A stretch of 64,000 bases of DNA, from positions 372,001 through 436,000 of the forward strand of contig NZ_JAQISN010000003.1 in the NCBI RefSeq assembly GCF_037450285.1, written 5' to 3'. Below the pieces are notes generated by a model. That model was not told the origin of the DNA and searched no databases. It saw nothing but the letters and a program-made list of their open reading frames with translations. The position numbers and the translations under genes were made by a program. Below, one piece after another: positions 33,926 to 42,951 of the stretch. Source of the DNA: Erwinia sp. SLM-02 (lineage in GTDB: Bacteria > Pseudomonadota > Gammaproteobacteria > Enterobacterales > Enterobacteriaceae). Numbering within the stretch: the stretch's first letter is position 1; each line of letters opens with the position of its first letter.

Positions 33926-35178
33926 TCAAGTCGACGGACAGAAAACTGGTAGTTGGACTCGAGATAGGCACCGCGAAGGTTGCCGCCCTGGTAGGAGAAG
34001 TCCTGCCCGATGGCATGGTCAATATTATCGGGGTGGGCAGCTGCCCGTCTCGTGGCATGGATAAAGGCGGCGTTAATGACCTGGAATCGGTAGTGAAGTG
34101 CGTTCAGCGCGCTATCGATCAGGCTGAGCTGATGGCAGATTGTCAGATTTCTTCAGTTTATCTGGCGCTGTCGGGCAAACATATCAGCTGCCAGAACGAA
34201 ATAGGGATGGTTCCTATTTCAGAAGAGGAAGTAACCCAGGAAGATGTGGAAAACGTGGTCCACACCGCGAAATCCGTCCGTGTTCGTGATGAACACCGCA
34301 TCCTCCATGTTATTCCGCAAGAATACGCGATCGACTATCAGGAAGGGATCAAAAACCCGGTTGGATTATCCGGCGTGCGCATGCAGGCAAAAGTGCATCT
34401 GATCACCTGCCACAACGATATGGCGAAGAATATCGTCAAAGCGGTTGAACGCTGTGGCCTGAAGGTTGATCAGCTGATTTTTGCCGGGCTGGCCTCAAGT
34501 TTTGCCGTATTGACCGAAGATGAACGTGAACTGGGTGTTTGCGTCGTGGATGTCGGCGGCGGCACGATGGATATCGCGGTGTACACCGGCGGCGCGCTGC
34601 GTCACACCAAAGTTATTCCGTATGCGGGTAACGTGGTAACCAGCGATATCGCTTATGCTTTTGGTACGCCGCCAACGGATGCTGAAGCGATTAAAGTTCG
34701 TCACGGCTGCGCGCTCGGTTCAATCGTGGGCAAAGATGAAAACGTTGAAGTGCCAAGCGTGGGTGGCCGACCACCGCGCAGCCTGCAGCGTCAGACGCTG
34801 GCTGAGGTTATCGAGCCGCGTTACACCGAACTGCTGAATCTGGTCAATGACGAGATCCTGCAGCTGCAGGAGCAGCTCCGCCAGCAGGGCGTTAAACACC
34901 ACCTCGCGGCCGGTATCGTTCTGACCGGCGGCGCGGCGCAGATTGAAGGATTGGCGGCTTGCGCCCAGCGTGTTTTCCACACGCAGGTGCGTATCGGACA
35001 GCCGCTGAACATCACAGGATTAACGGATTACGCGCAGGAGCCGTACTACTCAACGGCGGTTGGCTTACTGCACTACGGAAAAGAATCTCACCTCAGCGGT
35101 GAAGCAGAAGTAGAAAAAAGAGCCTCAGTGGGTAACTGGTTCAAGAGAATCAACAGCTGGCTGAGAAAAGAGTTTTAA
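33922..35178 (+). CDS. ftsA: Divisome actin-like protein FtsA
   Basis: 418-residue actin-family ATPase that tethers FtsZ to the membrane (E. coli 420). Phosphate 1 motif GLEIGTAKVAALVG (about 13-26), phosphate 2 VVDVGGGTMDIAVY (about 208-221), adenosine motif GIVLTGGAAQIEGL, and the C-terminal amphipathic membrane helix VGNWFKRINSWLRKEF are all present. Confidence 0.98.
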   Translation: MIKSTDRKLVVGLEIGTAKVAALVGEVLPDGMVNIIGVGSCPSRGMDKGGVNDLESVVKCVQRAIDQAELMADCQISSVYLALSGKHISCQNEIGMVPISEEEVTQEDVENVVHTAKSVRVRDEHRILHVIPQEYAIDYQEGIKNPVGLSGVRMQAKVHLITCHNDMAKNIVKAVERCGLKVDQLIFAGLASSFAVLTEDERELGVCVVDVGGGTMDIAVYTGGALRHTKVIPYAGNVVTSDIAYAFGTPPTDAEAIKVRHGCALGSIVGKDENVEVPSVGGRPPRSLQRQTLAEVIEPRYTELLNLVNDEILQLQEQLRQQGVKHHLAAGIVLTGGAAQIEGLAACAQRVFHTQVRIGQPLNITGLTDYAQEPYYSTAVGLLHYGKESHLSGEAEVEKRASVGNWFKRINSWLRKEF

Positions 35179-35256
35179 TTTTTACCATAGAGATCATGCT
35201 AGTCTTATTAGTATTAGTGATCTCCAGGCGAACAGGCACATAAACGGAGAGAAATT

Positions 35257-36411
35257 ATGTTTGAACCTATGGAATTAACCAATGACGCGGTGATTAAAGT
35301 CATCGGCGTCGGCGGCGGCGGCGGTAATGCCGTAGAGCATATGGTGCGTGAACGTATCGAAGGCGTTGAATTCTTCGCGGTAAATACAGATGCTCAGGCC
35401 CTGCGCAAGACTGCCGTAGGCCAGACAATCCAGATCGGTAACGGAATTACCAAAGGTCTGGGCGCGGGTGCAAACCCGGAAGTCGGCCGTAACTCTGCCG
35501 AAGAAGATCGTGAAGCACTGCGTCAGGCACTGGATGGTGCAGACATGGTGTTTATCGCTGCCGGTATGGGCGGCGGTACCGGTACCGGTGCTGCGCCTGT
35601 CGTTGCTGAAGTGGCAAAAGAACTGGGCATCCTGACCGTTGCCGTGGTGACCAAGCCCTTTAATTTTGAAGGCAAAAAACGCATGGCGTTTGCCGAGCAG
35701 GGTATCGCCGAGCTGTCCAAGCATGTCGATTCACTGATCACCATTCCGAACGACAAGCTGCTGAAAGTGCTGGGTCGCGGTATTTCTCTGCTTGATGCGT
35801 TCGGCGCGGCTAACGACGTGCTGAAAGGCGCGGTGCAGGGTATCGCTGAACTGATCACCCGCCCGGGTCTGATGAACGTTGACTTTGCTGACGTGCGCAC
35901 CGTGATGTCCGAAATGGGCTACGCGATGATGGGCTCCGGCGTGGCATGCGGTGAAGACCGTGCGGAAGAAGCGGCAGAAATGGCGATCTCCAGCCCGCTG
36001 CTGGAAGATATCGACCTGTCCGGTGCTCGCGGCGTGCTGGTTAACATCACCGCTGGCTTCGATCTGCGTCTCGACGAATTCGAAACCGTGGGTAACACCA
36101 TCCGTGCCTTCGCATCCGACAATGCTACCGTGGTTATCGGTACATCACTGGATCCGGAAATGAACGACGAACTGCGCGTCACCGTGGTGGCAACCGGTAT
36201 CGGCATGGACAAACGTCCAGAAATTACGCTGGTGACTAACAAGCAGTCTTCTCAGCCTGTGATGGACCATCGTTACCAGCAGCACGGTATGTCGCCGCTG
36301 CCGCAGGAGCAGAAGCCTGCTGCAAAAGTGGTTAACGATCAAAGTCCTCAGACTAACAAAGAGCCAGATTATCTGGATATTCCGGCGTTCCTGCGTAAGC
36401 AGGCGGATTAA
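35257..36411 (+). CDS. ftsZ: Tubulin-like GTPase FtsZ
   Basis: 384-residue protein that forms the division ring (E. coli 383). The N-terminal GVGGGGGNAV, the tubulin signature GGGTGTG at 105-111 and the T7-loop residues (NVDFADVRTV) are intact. A short linker leads to the C-terminal FtsA/ZipA/MinC-binding peptide DYLDIPAFLRKQ. The 78-bp gap after ftsA carries the ribosome site GGAGAGAAATT. Confidence 0.99.
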   Translation: MFEPMELTNDAVIKVIGVGGGGGNAVEHMVRERIEGVEFFAVNTDAQALRKTAVGQTIQIGNGITKGLGAGANPEVGRNSAEEDREALRQALDGADMVFIAAGMGGGTGTGAAPVVAEVAKELGILTVAVVTKPFNFEGKKRMAFAEQGIAELSKHVDSLITIPNDKLLKVLGRGISLLDAFGAANDVLKGAVQGIAELITRPGLMNVDFADVRTVMSEMGYAMMGSGVACGEDRAEEAAEMAISSPLLEDIDLSGARGVLVNITAGFDLRLDEFETVGNTIRAFASDNATVVIGTSLDPEMNDELRVTVVATGIGMDKRPEITLVTNKQSSQPVMDHRYQQHGMSPLPQEQKPAAKVVNDQSPQTNKEPDYLDIPAFLRKQAD

Positions 36412-36462
36412 GAATTTACCTAAAAAGTGGGAAAATTCACTCTTTGTGTTAAACTATTCGCC

Positions 36463-36483
36463 CGCCAGTACAGTAAACTGGCG
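36463..36483. other. Hairpin in the ftsZ-lpxC gap
   Basis: CGCCAGT (36463-36469) and ACTGGCG (36477-36483) form a 7-bp perfect stem with a 7-nt loop. A short T-run (five T) follows after 13 nt, too far for a good intrinsic terminator. It may be a partial terminator or mRNA end-protecting structure. Confidence 0.4.
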
Positions 36484-36512
36484 ATCGGATAGAATTTTTG
36501 CGAGATAATGCG

Positions 36513-37430
36513 ATGATCAAACAACGGACATTAAAACGTATTGTTCAGACGACTGGCGTCGGTTTACATACCGGCAAAAAAGTCACGCTGACGTTACGCC
36601 CTGCGCCGGCTAATACCGGGGTCATCTATCGCCGCACTGACTTGAATCCACCGGTAGATTTTCCGGCTGATGCAAAATCCGTGCGTGATACCATGCTCTG
36701 TACTTGCCTGGTGAATGAGCATGACGTGCGTATTTCGACAGTCGAACATCTGAACGCTGCCCTTGCCGGCCTCGGTATCGATAATATTGTGGTGGAAGTT
36801 AACGCGCCTGAAATTCCTATTATGGACGGTAGCGCAGCACCCTTTATCTATCTGCTGATGGATGCCGGTATTGAAGAACTGAACAGCGCGAAAAAATTTG
36901 TCCGCATCAAACAGCCTGTCCGGGTTGAAGATGGTGACAAATGGGCCGAGCTTTCGCCGCATAATGGTTTCTCTCTGGATTTCACCATTGATTTTAACCA
37001 TCCGGCAATCGACTCCAGCTCTCAGCGCTACCGCATGGACTTCTCTGCTGAAGCCTTTGCGCGTCAGATCAGCCGTGCTCGTACTTTCGGCTTTATGCGT
37101 GACATCGAAGCGCTGCAGTCTCGTGGCCTGTGCCTGGGCGGCAGCTTTGACTGTGCAATCGTGGTGGATGACTACCGCGTATTGAACGAAGACGGTTTAC
37201 GCTTCGAAGACGAGTTCGTACGTCACAAAATGCTCGACGCGATCGGTGACCTGTACATGTGTGGCCATAACATCATTGGTGCGTTTACCGCATTCAAATC
37301 GGGCCATGCACTGAACAACAAGCTGCTGCAGGCGGTTCTGGCTAAGCAGGAAGCGTGGGAATGGGCAACGTTTGAAGACGAAGCTGAACTCCCGGTGACA
37401 TTCAAAGCACCAAACCTGGTTCTGGCGTAA
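36513..37430 (+). CDS. lpxC: UDP-3-O-acyl-GlcNAc deacetylase LpxC
   Basis: 305-residue zinc deacetylase, the committed step of lipid A synthesis (same length as E. coli). The ATG at 36513 (MIKQRTLKRIVQTTG) is the family start; an upstream in-frame start adds five residues. His79 in STVEHLNA and the HKMLDAIGD motif (zinc His and Asp near 238-242) are present, as is the catalytic His near 265 in SGHALNNK. The C-terminal tail ends NLVLA, resembling the SsrA-like FtsH degradation tail of E. coli LpxC. Confidence 0.98.
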   Translation: MIKQRTLKRIVQTTGVGLHTGKKVTLTLRPAPANTGVIYRRTDLNPPVDFPADAKSVRDTMLCTCLVNEHDVRISTVEHLNAALAGLGIDNIVVEVNAPEIPIMDGSAAPFIYLLMDAGIEELNSAKKFVRIKQPVRVEDGDKWAELSPHNGFSLDFTIDFNHPAIDSSSQRYRMDFSAEAFARQISRARTFGFMRDIEALQSRGLCLGGSFDCAIVVDDYRVLNEDGLRFEDEFVRHKMLDAIGDLYMCGHNIIGAFTAFKSGHALNNKLLQAVLAKQEAWEWATFEDEAELPVTFKAPNLVLA

Positions 37431-37442
37431 GCCATAATCACT

Positions 37443-37952
37443 CTAACGACTGGTTGAGCTGGTACTCTCTCCGGCCAGCGAGGCCAGTCGTTCTAATATT
37501 TTCTTCAGTTTTTCCGGGCTCTGGCTCGCGACGCTACGCAAAATTTCTGCACTGTGTTCACTCAACTGCCTGACCGGCGGTTTTTCTGCTTTTTGCACCT
37601 GATTGCTGCTTTCTTGAACGGATTCATGTCCTTTTGCCGCAAGGGAAGGATTAATCCTGATGTCGATCGACGTCAATGATGGTAATATTTGGGCACGTAA
37701 TGCTGACAGCAGGCTGGATTGTTCATAGCGCAAACGCATCAACCAGCTGGCGTTAGCCGTTTCGATAACCAGGACGCCCTGGCGGAAATTAGCCACACGG
37801 CACCAGGGATGCAGCTGAGCGGGGATAACGCCCTGCACTGCACGATTCAGCTTGTTCAGGGCAATTGCGCGCTGCTGAATATTTTGCAGCATGCTTTTAT
37901 CCTGGGCCTGGTCGAAATAACTTTCAATTGATTGTGGGCGACTATCACGCAT
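37443..37952 (-). CDS. DUF721 protein, DciA-type helicase-loader homologue
   Basis: 169-residue protein of the DUF721/DciA family. The conserved N-terminal KH-like domain spans about 30-105 (LNKLNRAVQGVIPAQL, CRVANFRQGVLVIETANASWLMRLRY, LLSALRAQILPSL). The C-terminal 60 residues are polar and probably disordered, ending in a short helical stretch. DciA is the ancestral DnaB operator in bacteria that lack DnaC; in Vibrio it also lies beside secA. E. coli lost it on acquiring DnaC. Whether this copy still acts on DnaB is unknown. A GGAG site precedes the ATG. It converges on lpxC and is head to head with secM, 21 bp apart. Confidence 0.85.
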   Translation of the reverse strand: MRDSRPQSIESYFDQAQDKSMLQNIQQRAIALNKLNRAVQGVIPAQLHPWCRVANFRQGVLVIETANASWLMRLRYEQSSLLSALRAQILPSLTSIDIRINPSLAAKGHESVQESSNQVQKAEKPPVRQLSEHSAEILRSVASQSPEKLKKILERLASLAGESTSSTSR

Positions 37953-37973
37953 AGCTAGCTCCGGCGGAACACA

Positions 37974-38477
37974 GTGATCGGTATTCTAAATCGTTGGCGA
38001 CAATTTGGCAGACGCTATTTCTGGCCGCATCTCCTTTTGGGGATGGTCGCGGCGAGTCTCGGCCTGCCTCAGGCGTCAGCGCATGACCGCACTACCTTAG
38101 CAGAAACCTCGTCACGAAGCCTTAATATCGGTAGCGCTGCGCGTTTCGATAGCCTGGCACTGTTACAGGAAAGCGTTCGCCGCCCCGCCTTTAGCGTTGA
38201 CTACTGGCACCAGCATGCGATTCGCACGGTAATCCGCCATCTGTCATTTGCTCTTACGCCTTCCGTCGTTCCGGTTGCCGAAGAGGTTCAGCCGCTGCAG
38301 GCGCAAAAACTGGCGCTGCTGGATACGCTGAATGCACTGCTGACGCATGAAGCCCGGCCACCGGTGATTATTCGCCGTACGGCTCCGCGCGACGTGTCCG
38401 TTCTTCCCTCTCTCCATATCGGCCTGTGGCTGGCCCAGGTTCGTGGCATTCGTGCCGGACCTCTCCTTCTCAGCTAA
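37974..38477 (+). CDS. secM: Secretion monitor SecM with diverged arrest peptide
   Basis: 167-residue exported regulator of secA translation (E. coli 170). The start is a GTG, as in E. coli (the first ten residues differ only at three). A signal sequence with the long basic region RWRQFGRRYF and a hydrophobic core (about 18-38) is followed by the conserved SVDYWHQHAIRTVIRHLSFAL. The C-terminus ends WLAQVRGIRAGP (152-163) plus four residues. GIRAGP and the Trp are kept, but the positions of E. coli Phe150 and Ile156 are both Leu here. The ribosome site GGCGGA overlaps that of the divergent dciA-like gene. Confidence 0.92.
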   Translation: MIGILNRWRQFGRRYFWPHLLLGMVAASLGLPQASAHDRTTLAETSSRSLNIGSAARFDSLALLQESVRRPAFSVDYWHQHAIRTVIRHLSFALTPSVVPVAEEVQPLQAQKLALLDTLNALLTHEARPPVIIRRTAPRDVSVLPSLHIGLWLAQVRGIRAGPLLLS

Positions 38478-38551
38478 ATACATATAAAAATCGTTAATAA
38501 TCAAACAGTATGACCGTGGCCTTAAGCCGTGGCTGAGAGAAATTACTTATT

Positions 38552-41257
38552 ATGTTTACAAAATTACTGACTAAAGTTTTTGGTAGCAGCAATGACCGTA
38601 CCCTGCGTCGCATGCGCAAAGTCGTTGAGCAGATCGGCAAGATGGAACCGGATTTCCAGAAGCTGACCGATGATGAGCTGAAAGCAAAAACCGGCGAGTT
38701 CCGCGCACGGCTGGAAAAAGGCGAAGTGCTGGAAAACCTGATCCCGGAAGCGTTCGCCACCGTGCGTGAAGCCAGCCGCCGCGTGTTTGGTATGCGTCAC
38801 TTCGACGTCCAGCTGCTGGGCGGCATGGTGCTGAACGATCGCTGCATCGCCGAGATGCGTACCGGTGAGGGTAAAACCCTGACGGCGACCCTGCCAGCCT
38901 ACCTCAACGCCCTGAGCGGTAAAGGCGTGCACGTCGTCACCGTCAACGACTATCTGGCTCAGCGTGATGCCGAAAACAACCGTGGTCTGTTCGAGTTCCT
39001 GGGCCTGAGCATCGGTATTAACCTGCCGGGTATGCCAGCCCCGGCTAAACGTGCCGCCTACGCTGCCGATATCACCTACGGTACCAATAACGAATACGGC
39101 TTTGACTACCTGCGTGACAACATGGCCTTCAGCCCGGAAGAGCGCGTACAGCGCAAGCTGAACTATGCCCTGGTCGATGAGGTGGATTCGATTCTGATCG
39201 ATGAAGCGCGTACGCCACTGATCATCTCCGGTCCGGCGGAAGACAGCTCAGAGCTGTACATCAAAGTGAATAAAATCATCCCTCACCTGATCCGCCAGGA
39301 GAAAGAAGACTCTGATTCTTTCCAGGGCGAAGGCCACTTCTCGGTTGACGAGAAAGCCCGCCAGGTTCATCTGACCGAACGTGGTCTGGTGACGATAGAA
39401 GGCCTGATGGTCAGCGAAGGCATCATGGAAGAAGGCGAGTCTCTCTACTCGCCGGCTAATATCATGATGATGCACCATGTGACCGCCGCGCTGCGTGCCC
39501 ATGTGCTGTTCACCCGCGACGTAGACTACATCGTGAAAGACGGCGAAGTGATCATCGTCGACGAGCACACCGGTCGTACCATGCAGGGGCGTCGCTGGTC
39601 TGATGGTCTGCATCAGGCGGTAGAAGCGAAAGAAGGCGTGGATATTCAGAACGAAAACCAGACGCTGGCTTCGATCACCTTCCAGAACTATTTCCGCCTG
39701 TACAACAAGCTGGCCGGTATGACCGGTACGGCGGATACGGAAGCCTTTGAATTCAGCTCGATTTACAAGCTGGATACTATCGTGGTACCAACCAACCGCC
39801 CGATGGTGCGTAAAGATCTTCCGGACCTGGTCTACATGACCGAGAAAGAGAAAATTGATGCGATCATCGAGGATATCCGTGAGCGTACCGCTAACGGGCA
39901 GCCGGTGCTGGTCGGTACCATCTCGATTGAAAAATCAGAAGTGGTTTCCAACGAGCTGACCCGTGCGGGGATTAAACACGAAGTGCTGAACGCCAAGTTC
40001 CACGCCCGCGAAGCGGATATCGTGGCGCAGGCGGGCCAGCCGGGCGCGGTCACTATCGCCACCAACATGGCCGGTCGCGGTACGGACATCGTGCTGGGCG
40101 GCAGCTGGCAGTCTGAACTCGCCGAGCTTGAGGAACCGACTCAGGAACAAATCGACGCGATTAAGAGCGCATGGCAGATCCGCCATGATGCGGTGCTGGC
40201 TTCCGGTGGTCTGCATATTATCGGTACCGAGCGTCATGAATCACGCCGTATTGATAACCAGCTTCGCGGTCGTTCAGGTCGTCAGGGTGACAACGGTTCA
40301 TCCCGCTTCTATCTGTCGATGGAAGATGCCCTGATGCGTATTTTCGCCTCGGATCGCGTTTCCAATATGATGCGTAAGCTGGGAATGAAGCCTGGCGAAG
40401 CCATCGAGCATCCGTGGGTCACCAAAGCGATTGCCAACGCACAGCGTAAGGTTGAAAGCCGCAACTTCGATATTCGTAAGCAGCTGCTTGAATATGATGA
40501 CGTAGCCAACGATCAGCGTCGTGCCATTTACACCCAGCGTAATGAGCTGCTGGACGTATCCGACGTTTCAGAAACCATTATCAGCATTCGCGAAGACGTC
40601 TTCAAGGCGACCCTCGACAGCTATATTCCACCGCAGTCGCTGGAAGAAATGTGGGACATCCCTGGCCTGCAGGAGCGCCTGAAAACTGATTTCGACCTTG
40701 ACCTGCCGATTGGCGAGTGGCTGGATAAAGAGCCAGATCTGCATGAAGAAACGCTGCGCGATCGTATTATGGATCAGGCGAAAGAGCAGTATCAGCGCAA
40801 AGAAGAAGTCGTTGGCGCTGAAATGATGCGTAACTTCGAAAAAGGCGTGATGCTGCAGACGCTGGACTCCCTGTGGAAAGAGCACCTTGCCGCAATGGAC
40901 TACCTGCGTCAGGGCATCCATCTGCGCGGCTACGCGCAAAAGGATCCTAAGCAGGAATACAAACGCGAATCCTTCGCTATGTTCGCTGCTATGCTGGAGT
41001 CGCTGAAGTATGAAGTCATCAGCACGCTGAGTAAGGTTCAGGTCCGCATGCCGGAAGAAGTCGAGCAAATGGAAGAGCAGCGCCGTCAGGAAGCTGAACG
41101 TCTGGCTCAGCAGCAGCACCTCAGCCATGTTGATGATGAAACCGAAGCCGCTCAGGAACTGGCCTCGCAGACCGGCGAGCGTAAAGTGGGCCGTAACGAC
41201 CTGTGCCCTTGCGGCTCGGGTAAAAAATACAAACAGTGTCACGGCCGCCTGGCGTAA
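38552..41257 (+). CDS. secA: Preprotein translocase ATPase SecA
   Basis: 901-residue motor of the Sec pathway (same length as E. coli). Walker A MRTGEGKT at 102-109, DEAD-type VDEVDSILIDEART near 205-218, the helicase motifs TGTADTEAFEF and NMAGRGTDIVLGG, and the C-terminal zinc finger with Cys885, Cys887, Cys896 and His897 that binds SecB and phospholipid. It is translationally controlled by SecM, encoded 74 bp upstream. A strong terminator follows. Confidence 0.99.
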   Translation: MFTKLLTKVFGSSNDRTLRRMRKVVEQIGKMEPDFQKLTDDELKAKTGEFRARLEKGEVLENLIPEAFATVREASRRVFGMRHFDVQLLGGMVLNDRCIAEMRTGEGKTLTATLPAYLNALSGKGVHVVTVNDYLAQRDAENNRGLFEFLGLSIGINLPGMPAPAKRAAYAADITYGTNNEYGFDYLRDNMAFSPEERVQRKLNYALVDEVDSILIDEARTPLIISGPAEDSSELYIKVNKIIPHLIRQEKEDSDSFQGEGHFSVDEKARQVHLTERGLVTIEGLMVSEGIMEEGESLYSPANIMMMHHVTAALRAHVLFTRDVDYIVKDGEVIIVDEHTGRTMQGRRWSDGLHQAVEAKEGVDIQNENQTLASITFQNYFRLYNKLAGMTGTADTEAFEFSSIYKLDTIVVPTNRPMVRKDLPDLVYMTEKEKIDAIIEDIRERTANGQPVLVGTISIEKSEVVSNELTRAGIKHEVLNAKFHAREADIVAQAGQPGAVTIATNMAGRGTDIVLGGSWQSELAELEEPTQEQIDAIKSAWQIRHDAVLASGGLHIIGTERHESRRIDNQLRGRSGRQGDNGSSRFYLSMEDALMRIFASDRVSNMMRKLGMKPGEAIEHPWVTKAIANAQRKVESRNFDIRKQLLEYDDVANDQRRAIYTQRNELLDVSDVSETIISIREDVFKATLDSYIPPQSLEEMWDIPGLQERLKTDFDLDLPIGEWLDKEPDLHEETLRDRIMDQAKEQYQRKEEVVGAEMMRNFEKGVMLQTLDSLWKEHLAAMDYLRQGIHLRGYAQKDPKQEYKRESFAMFAAMLESLKYEVISTLSKVQVRMPEEVEQMEEQRRQEAERLAQQQHLSHVDDETEAAQELASQTGERKVGRNDLCPCGSGKKYKQCHGRLA

Positions 41258-41286
41258 TCTGCCAGCCAGCTGAGATCTGAAATCAG

Positions 41287-41313
41287 GGCCGGGTGAATAC
41301 CCGGCCTTTTTTT
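41287..41313 (+). terminator. Terminator of secM-secA
   Basis: GGCCGGGT (41287-41294) pairs with ACCCGGCC (41299-41306) around GAAT, followed by seven T residues. It lies 30 bp after the secA stop and may also block transcripts arriving from the convergent prepilin peptidase gene. Confidence 0.92.
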
Positions 41314-41372
41314 GTCTGAAGGAACAGCAATCAAGGAAAAGCAAAGAGAGATTGAAGGCCGATGAATGAGAC

Positions 41373-42149
41373 TTAGGCCGCGTTGTCGATAATAAACAGT
41401 ATGAGGCCTGCTGCAGCCAACCCGGGGCCGAACGGAAAGGGGGCCGTTAACGATCGTTGATTTATCCGTCGGCTGATGCAAAGCCAGATCAGGCTGCCTC
41501 CCGACGCCAGCAACAGCAGCAGCGGCAACGCCTGCCAGCCGAGCCATGCGCCCAAAGCGGCCAGCAGCTTTGCATCCCCCATGCCCAGCGCCTCTTTCCC
41601 ACGCAGTAAGCGATAGCCATGCGCAAGCAGCCACAGCACCAGGTAACCGCTCAGCGCCCCGATGACGCTCTGTTGCAATGAAATATGCGGCAGGCAGTGG
41701 AGGAGCTGAAACAACATCCCCAGCCATAACAGCGAAAGCGTTAGTAAATCAGGTAAAAGCTGGTGCTCAATGTCGATGAAGGTCAGTGCCAGCAGCAGCC
41801 AGGTAAGCGTCCAGGAGGCAATCAGCGTTCCTCCTGCCGGCAGCATTGCCGCCATCATGATACACAGCAGCATGCTGCACACTTCGACAAGTGGATAGCG
41901 GTAGGGTATGGCGTGAGAACAGCGGCGGCAGTGGCCGTGTAAAATGAGCCAGCTTAACAGGGGGATATTGTCATACCATGCGAGTGTAAAACCACATCGG
42001 GGGCAGTGCGATCGCGGCAGCCACAGATTGTAGCCCTCCTCCTCCTGTTGCTTGATCATGCGCGGCAGGCGATAAATGACCACGTTGAGCAGGCTGCCGA
42101 TGCAGGCACCCGAAAGCGCGGCAAAAAAATACAGAACGAAATTATTCAT
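41373..42149 (-). CDS. Type IV prepilin peptidase (PilD/GspO family)
   Basis: 258-residue membrane aspartyl peptidase and N-methylase of family A24. The start at 42147-42149 (MNNFVLYFF) follows GGGAG; an upstream in-frame start adds 19 unlikely residues. The cytoplasmic zinc loop has CPRC (Cys49, Cys52) and CRRC (Cys74, Cys77). The catalytic aspartates are Asp126 in FIDIEHQLLPD and Asp192 in GMGD. Eight helices are expected. It would process the PpdD pilin encoded 7 kb away. In Pseudomonas the equivalent gene sits in pilABCD-coaE; here it is separate, convergent with secA. Confidence 0.93.
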   Translation of the reverse strand: MNNFVLYFFAALSGACIGSLLNVVIYRLPRMIKQQEEEGYNLWLPRSHCPRCGFTLAWYDNIPLLSWLILHGHCRRCSHAIPYRYPLVEVCSMLLCIMMAAMLPAGGTLIASWTLTWLLLALTFIDIEHQLLPDLLTLSLLWLGMLFQLLHCLPHISLQQSVIGALSGYLVLWLLAHGYRLLRGKEALGMGDAKLLAALGAWLGWQALPLLLLLASGGSLIWLCISRRINQRSLTAPFPFGPGLAAAGLILFIIDNAA

Positions 42150-42360
42150 CAGGTAACTCCCTTTACCCTTTACATACTCGCTGGCAGGGCCAGCCTGTTG
42201 CTGCATTGCGTCAGTGTGCCCGGTAAGGCCTGAGCGTCACATCCTGCACCCAGTCTACGAGAAGCTGGCGCCATTTATCAGACCTGGACGGAATAAATGG
42301 CGACCTGTATCAGACTATGGAAGCCTGTTCGCAAATTAATCTTCTTCAGCACGGGTGCTC

Positions 42361-42951
42361 TCAGATAAACACGACGAGGGCCACAAACATGCAAAGAATA
42401 AAGGCGTTCTGTGCAACGGATGAATAAGAAAAATAAGGCGTTCCTGTAAACGGGTTAGCGTTAATGGCAGGGTGCCGTTGCACATTTTCTTTATTTACCA
42501 CGGTGTTACTCACGGTGTTATCATCATTTGCTTGCGAATCGACAGCCGTTCTCTCCTCTTTTTCTGGCGTAACATTTTCAGTCTGATCCCCGGCCAGGAT
42601 CTTCCATTGTTTTTCATTCAATTTCAAACCATAGTACGGCACCGTAATCAGCAGGTTATCAGGTAATCCGTTGCGATGTAAAAGTGCCCTGAGTTGGAAT
42701 GTCAGTTGATGATAGTTGTTATCACTGATACGTTGATGATTCTCGTACCATACAATATTGATAATATCGCGTTTGGTATAAACCTTCTTAGTGAGGCACA
42801 CCAGCAGGCGCTTCTGCGATTCATTCAGATCGATGCTAAGTTGGCGCGATGTTATTTCCAGTGTATTGGTATTGCAGTTTATGAACACGCCTTCAGATAA
42901 CTCTAACGTGTCATAATTAAGTATTTCAATACATTCTTCAGTGCTAAGCAT
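42361..42951 (-). CDS. CadC/ToxR-like winged-helix regulator with C-terminal membrane anchor
   Basis: 196-residue protein I cannot name. Residues 25-112 form an OmpR/CadC-type winged helix (ESQKRLLVCLTKKVYTKRDIINIVW, then NNYHQLTFQLRALL and ITVPYYGLKL). A polar linker (113-175) follows, then a single membrane helix at 177-196 that runs to the last residue. No periplasmic sensor domain exists, unlike CadC or ToxR. A partner protein or the membrane itself would have to supply the signal. The gene is clearly more A/T-rich than its neighbours and lies in an A/T-rich stretch, which suggests horizontal gain. An ATTATCC-poor leader gives no clear ribosome site. Confidence 0.75.
   Translation of the reverse strand: MLSTEECIEILNYDTLELSEGVFINCNTNTLEITSRQLSIDLNESQKRLLVCLTKKVYTKRDIINIVWYENHQRISDNNYHQLTFQLRALLHRNGLPDNLLITVPYYGLKLNEKQWKILAGDQTENVTPEKEERTAVDSQANDDNTVSNTVVNKENVQRHPAINANPFTGTPYFSYSSVAQNAFILCMFVALVVFI

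Noticed and set aside
36463..36483. Intrinsic terminator between ftsZ and lpxC
   Set aside because: The stem is only 7 bp and no T-run follows directly, so it is listed only as a hairpin.
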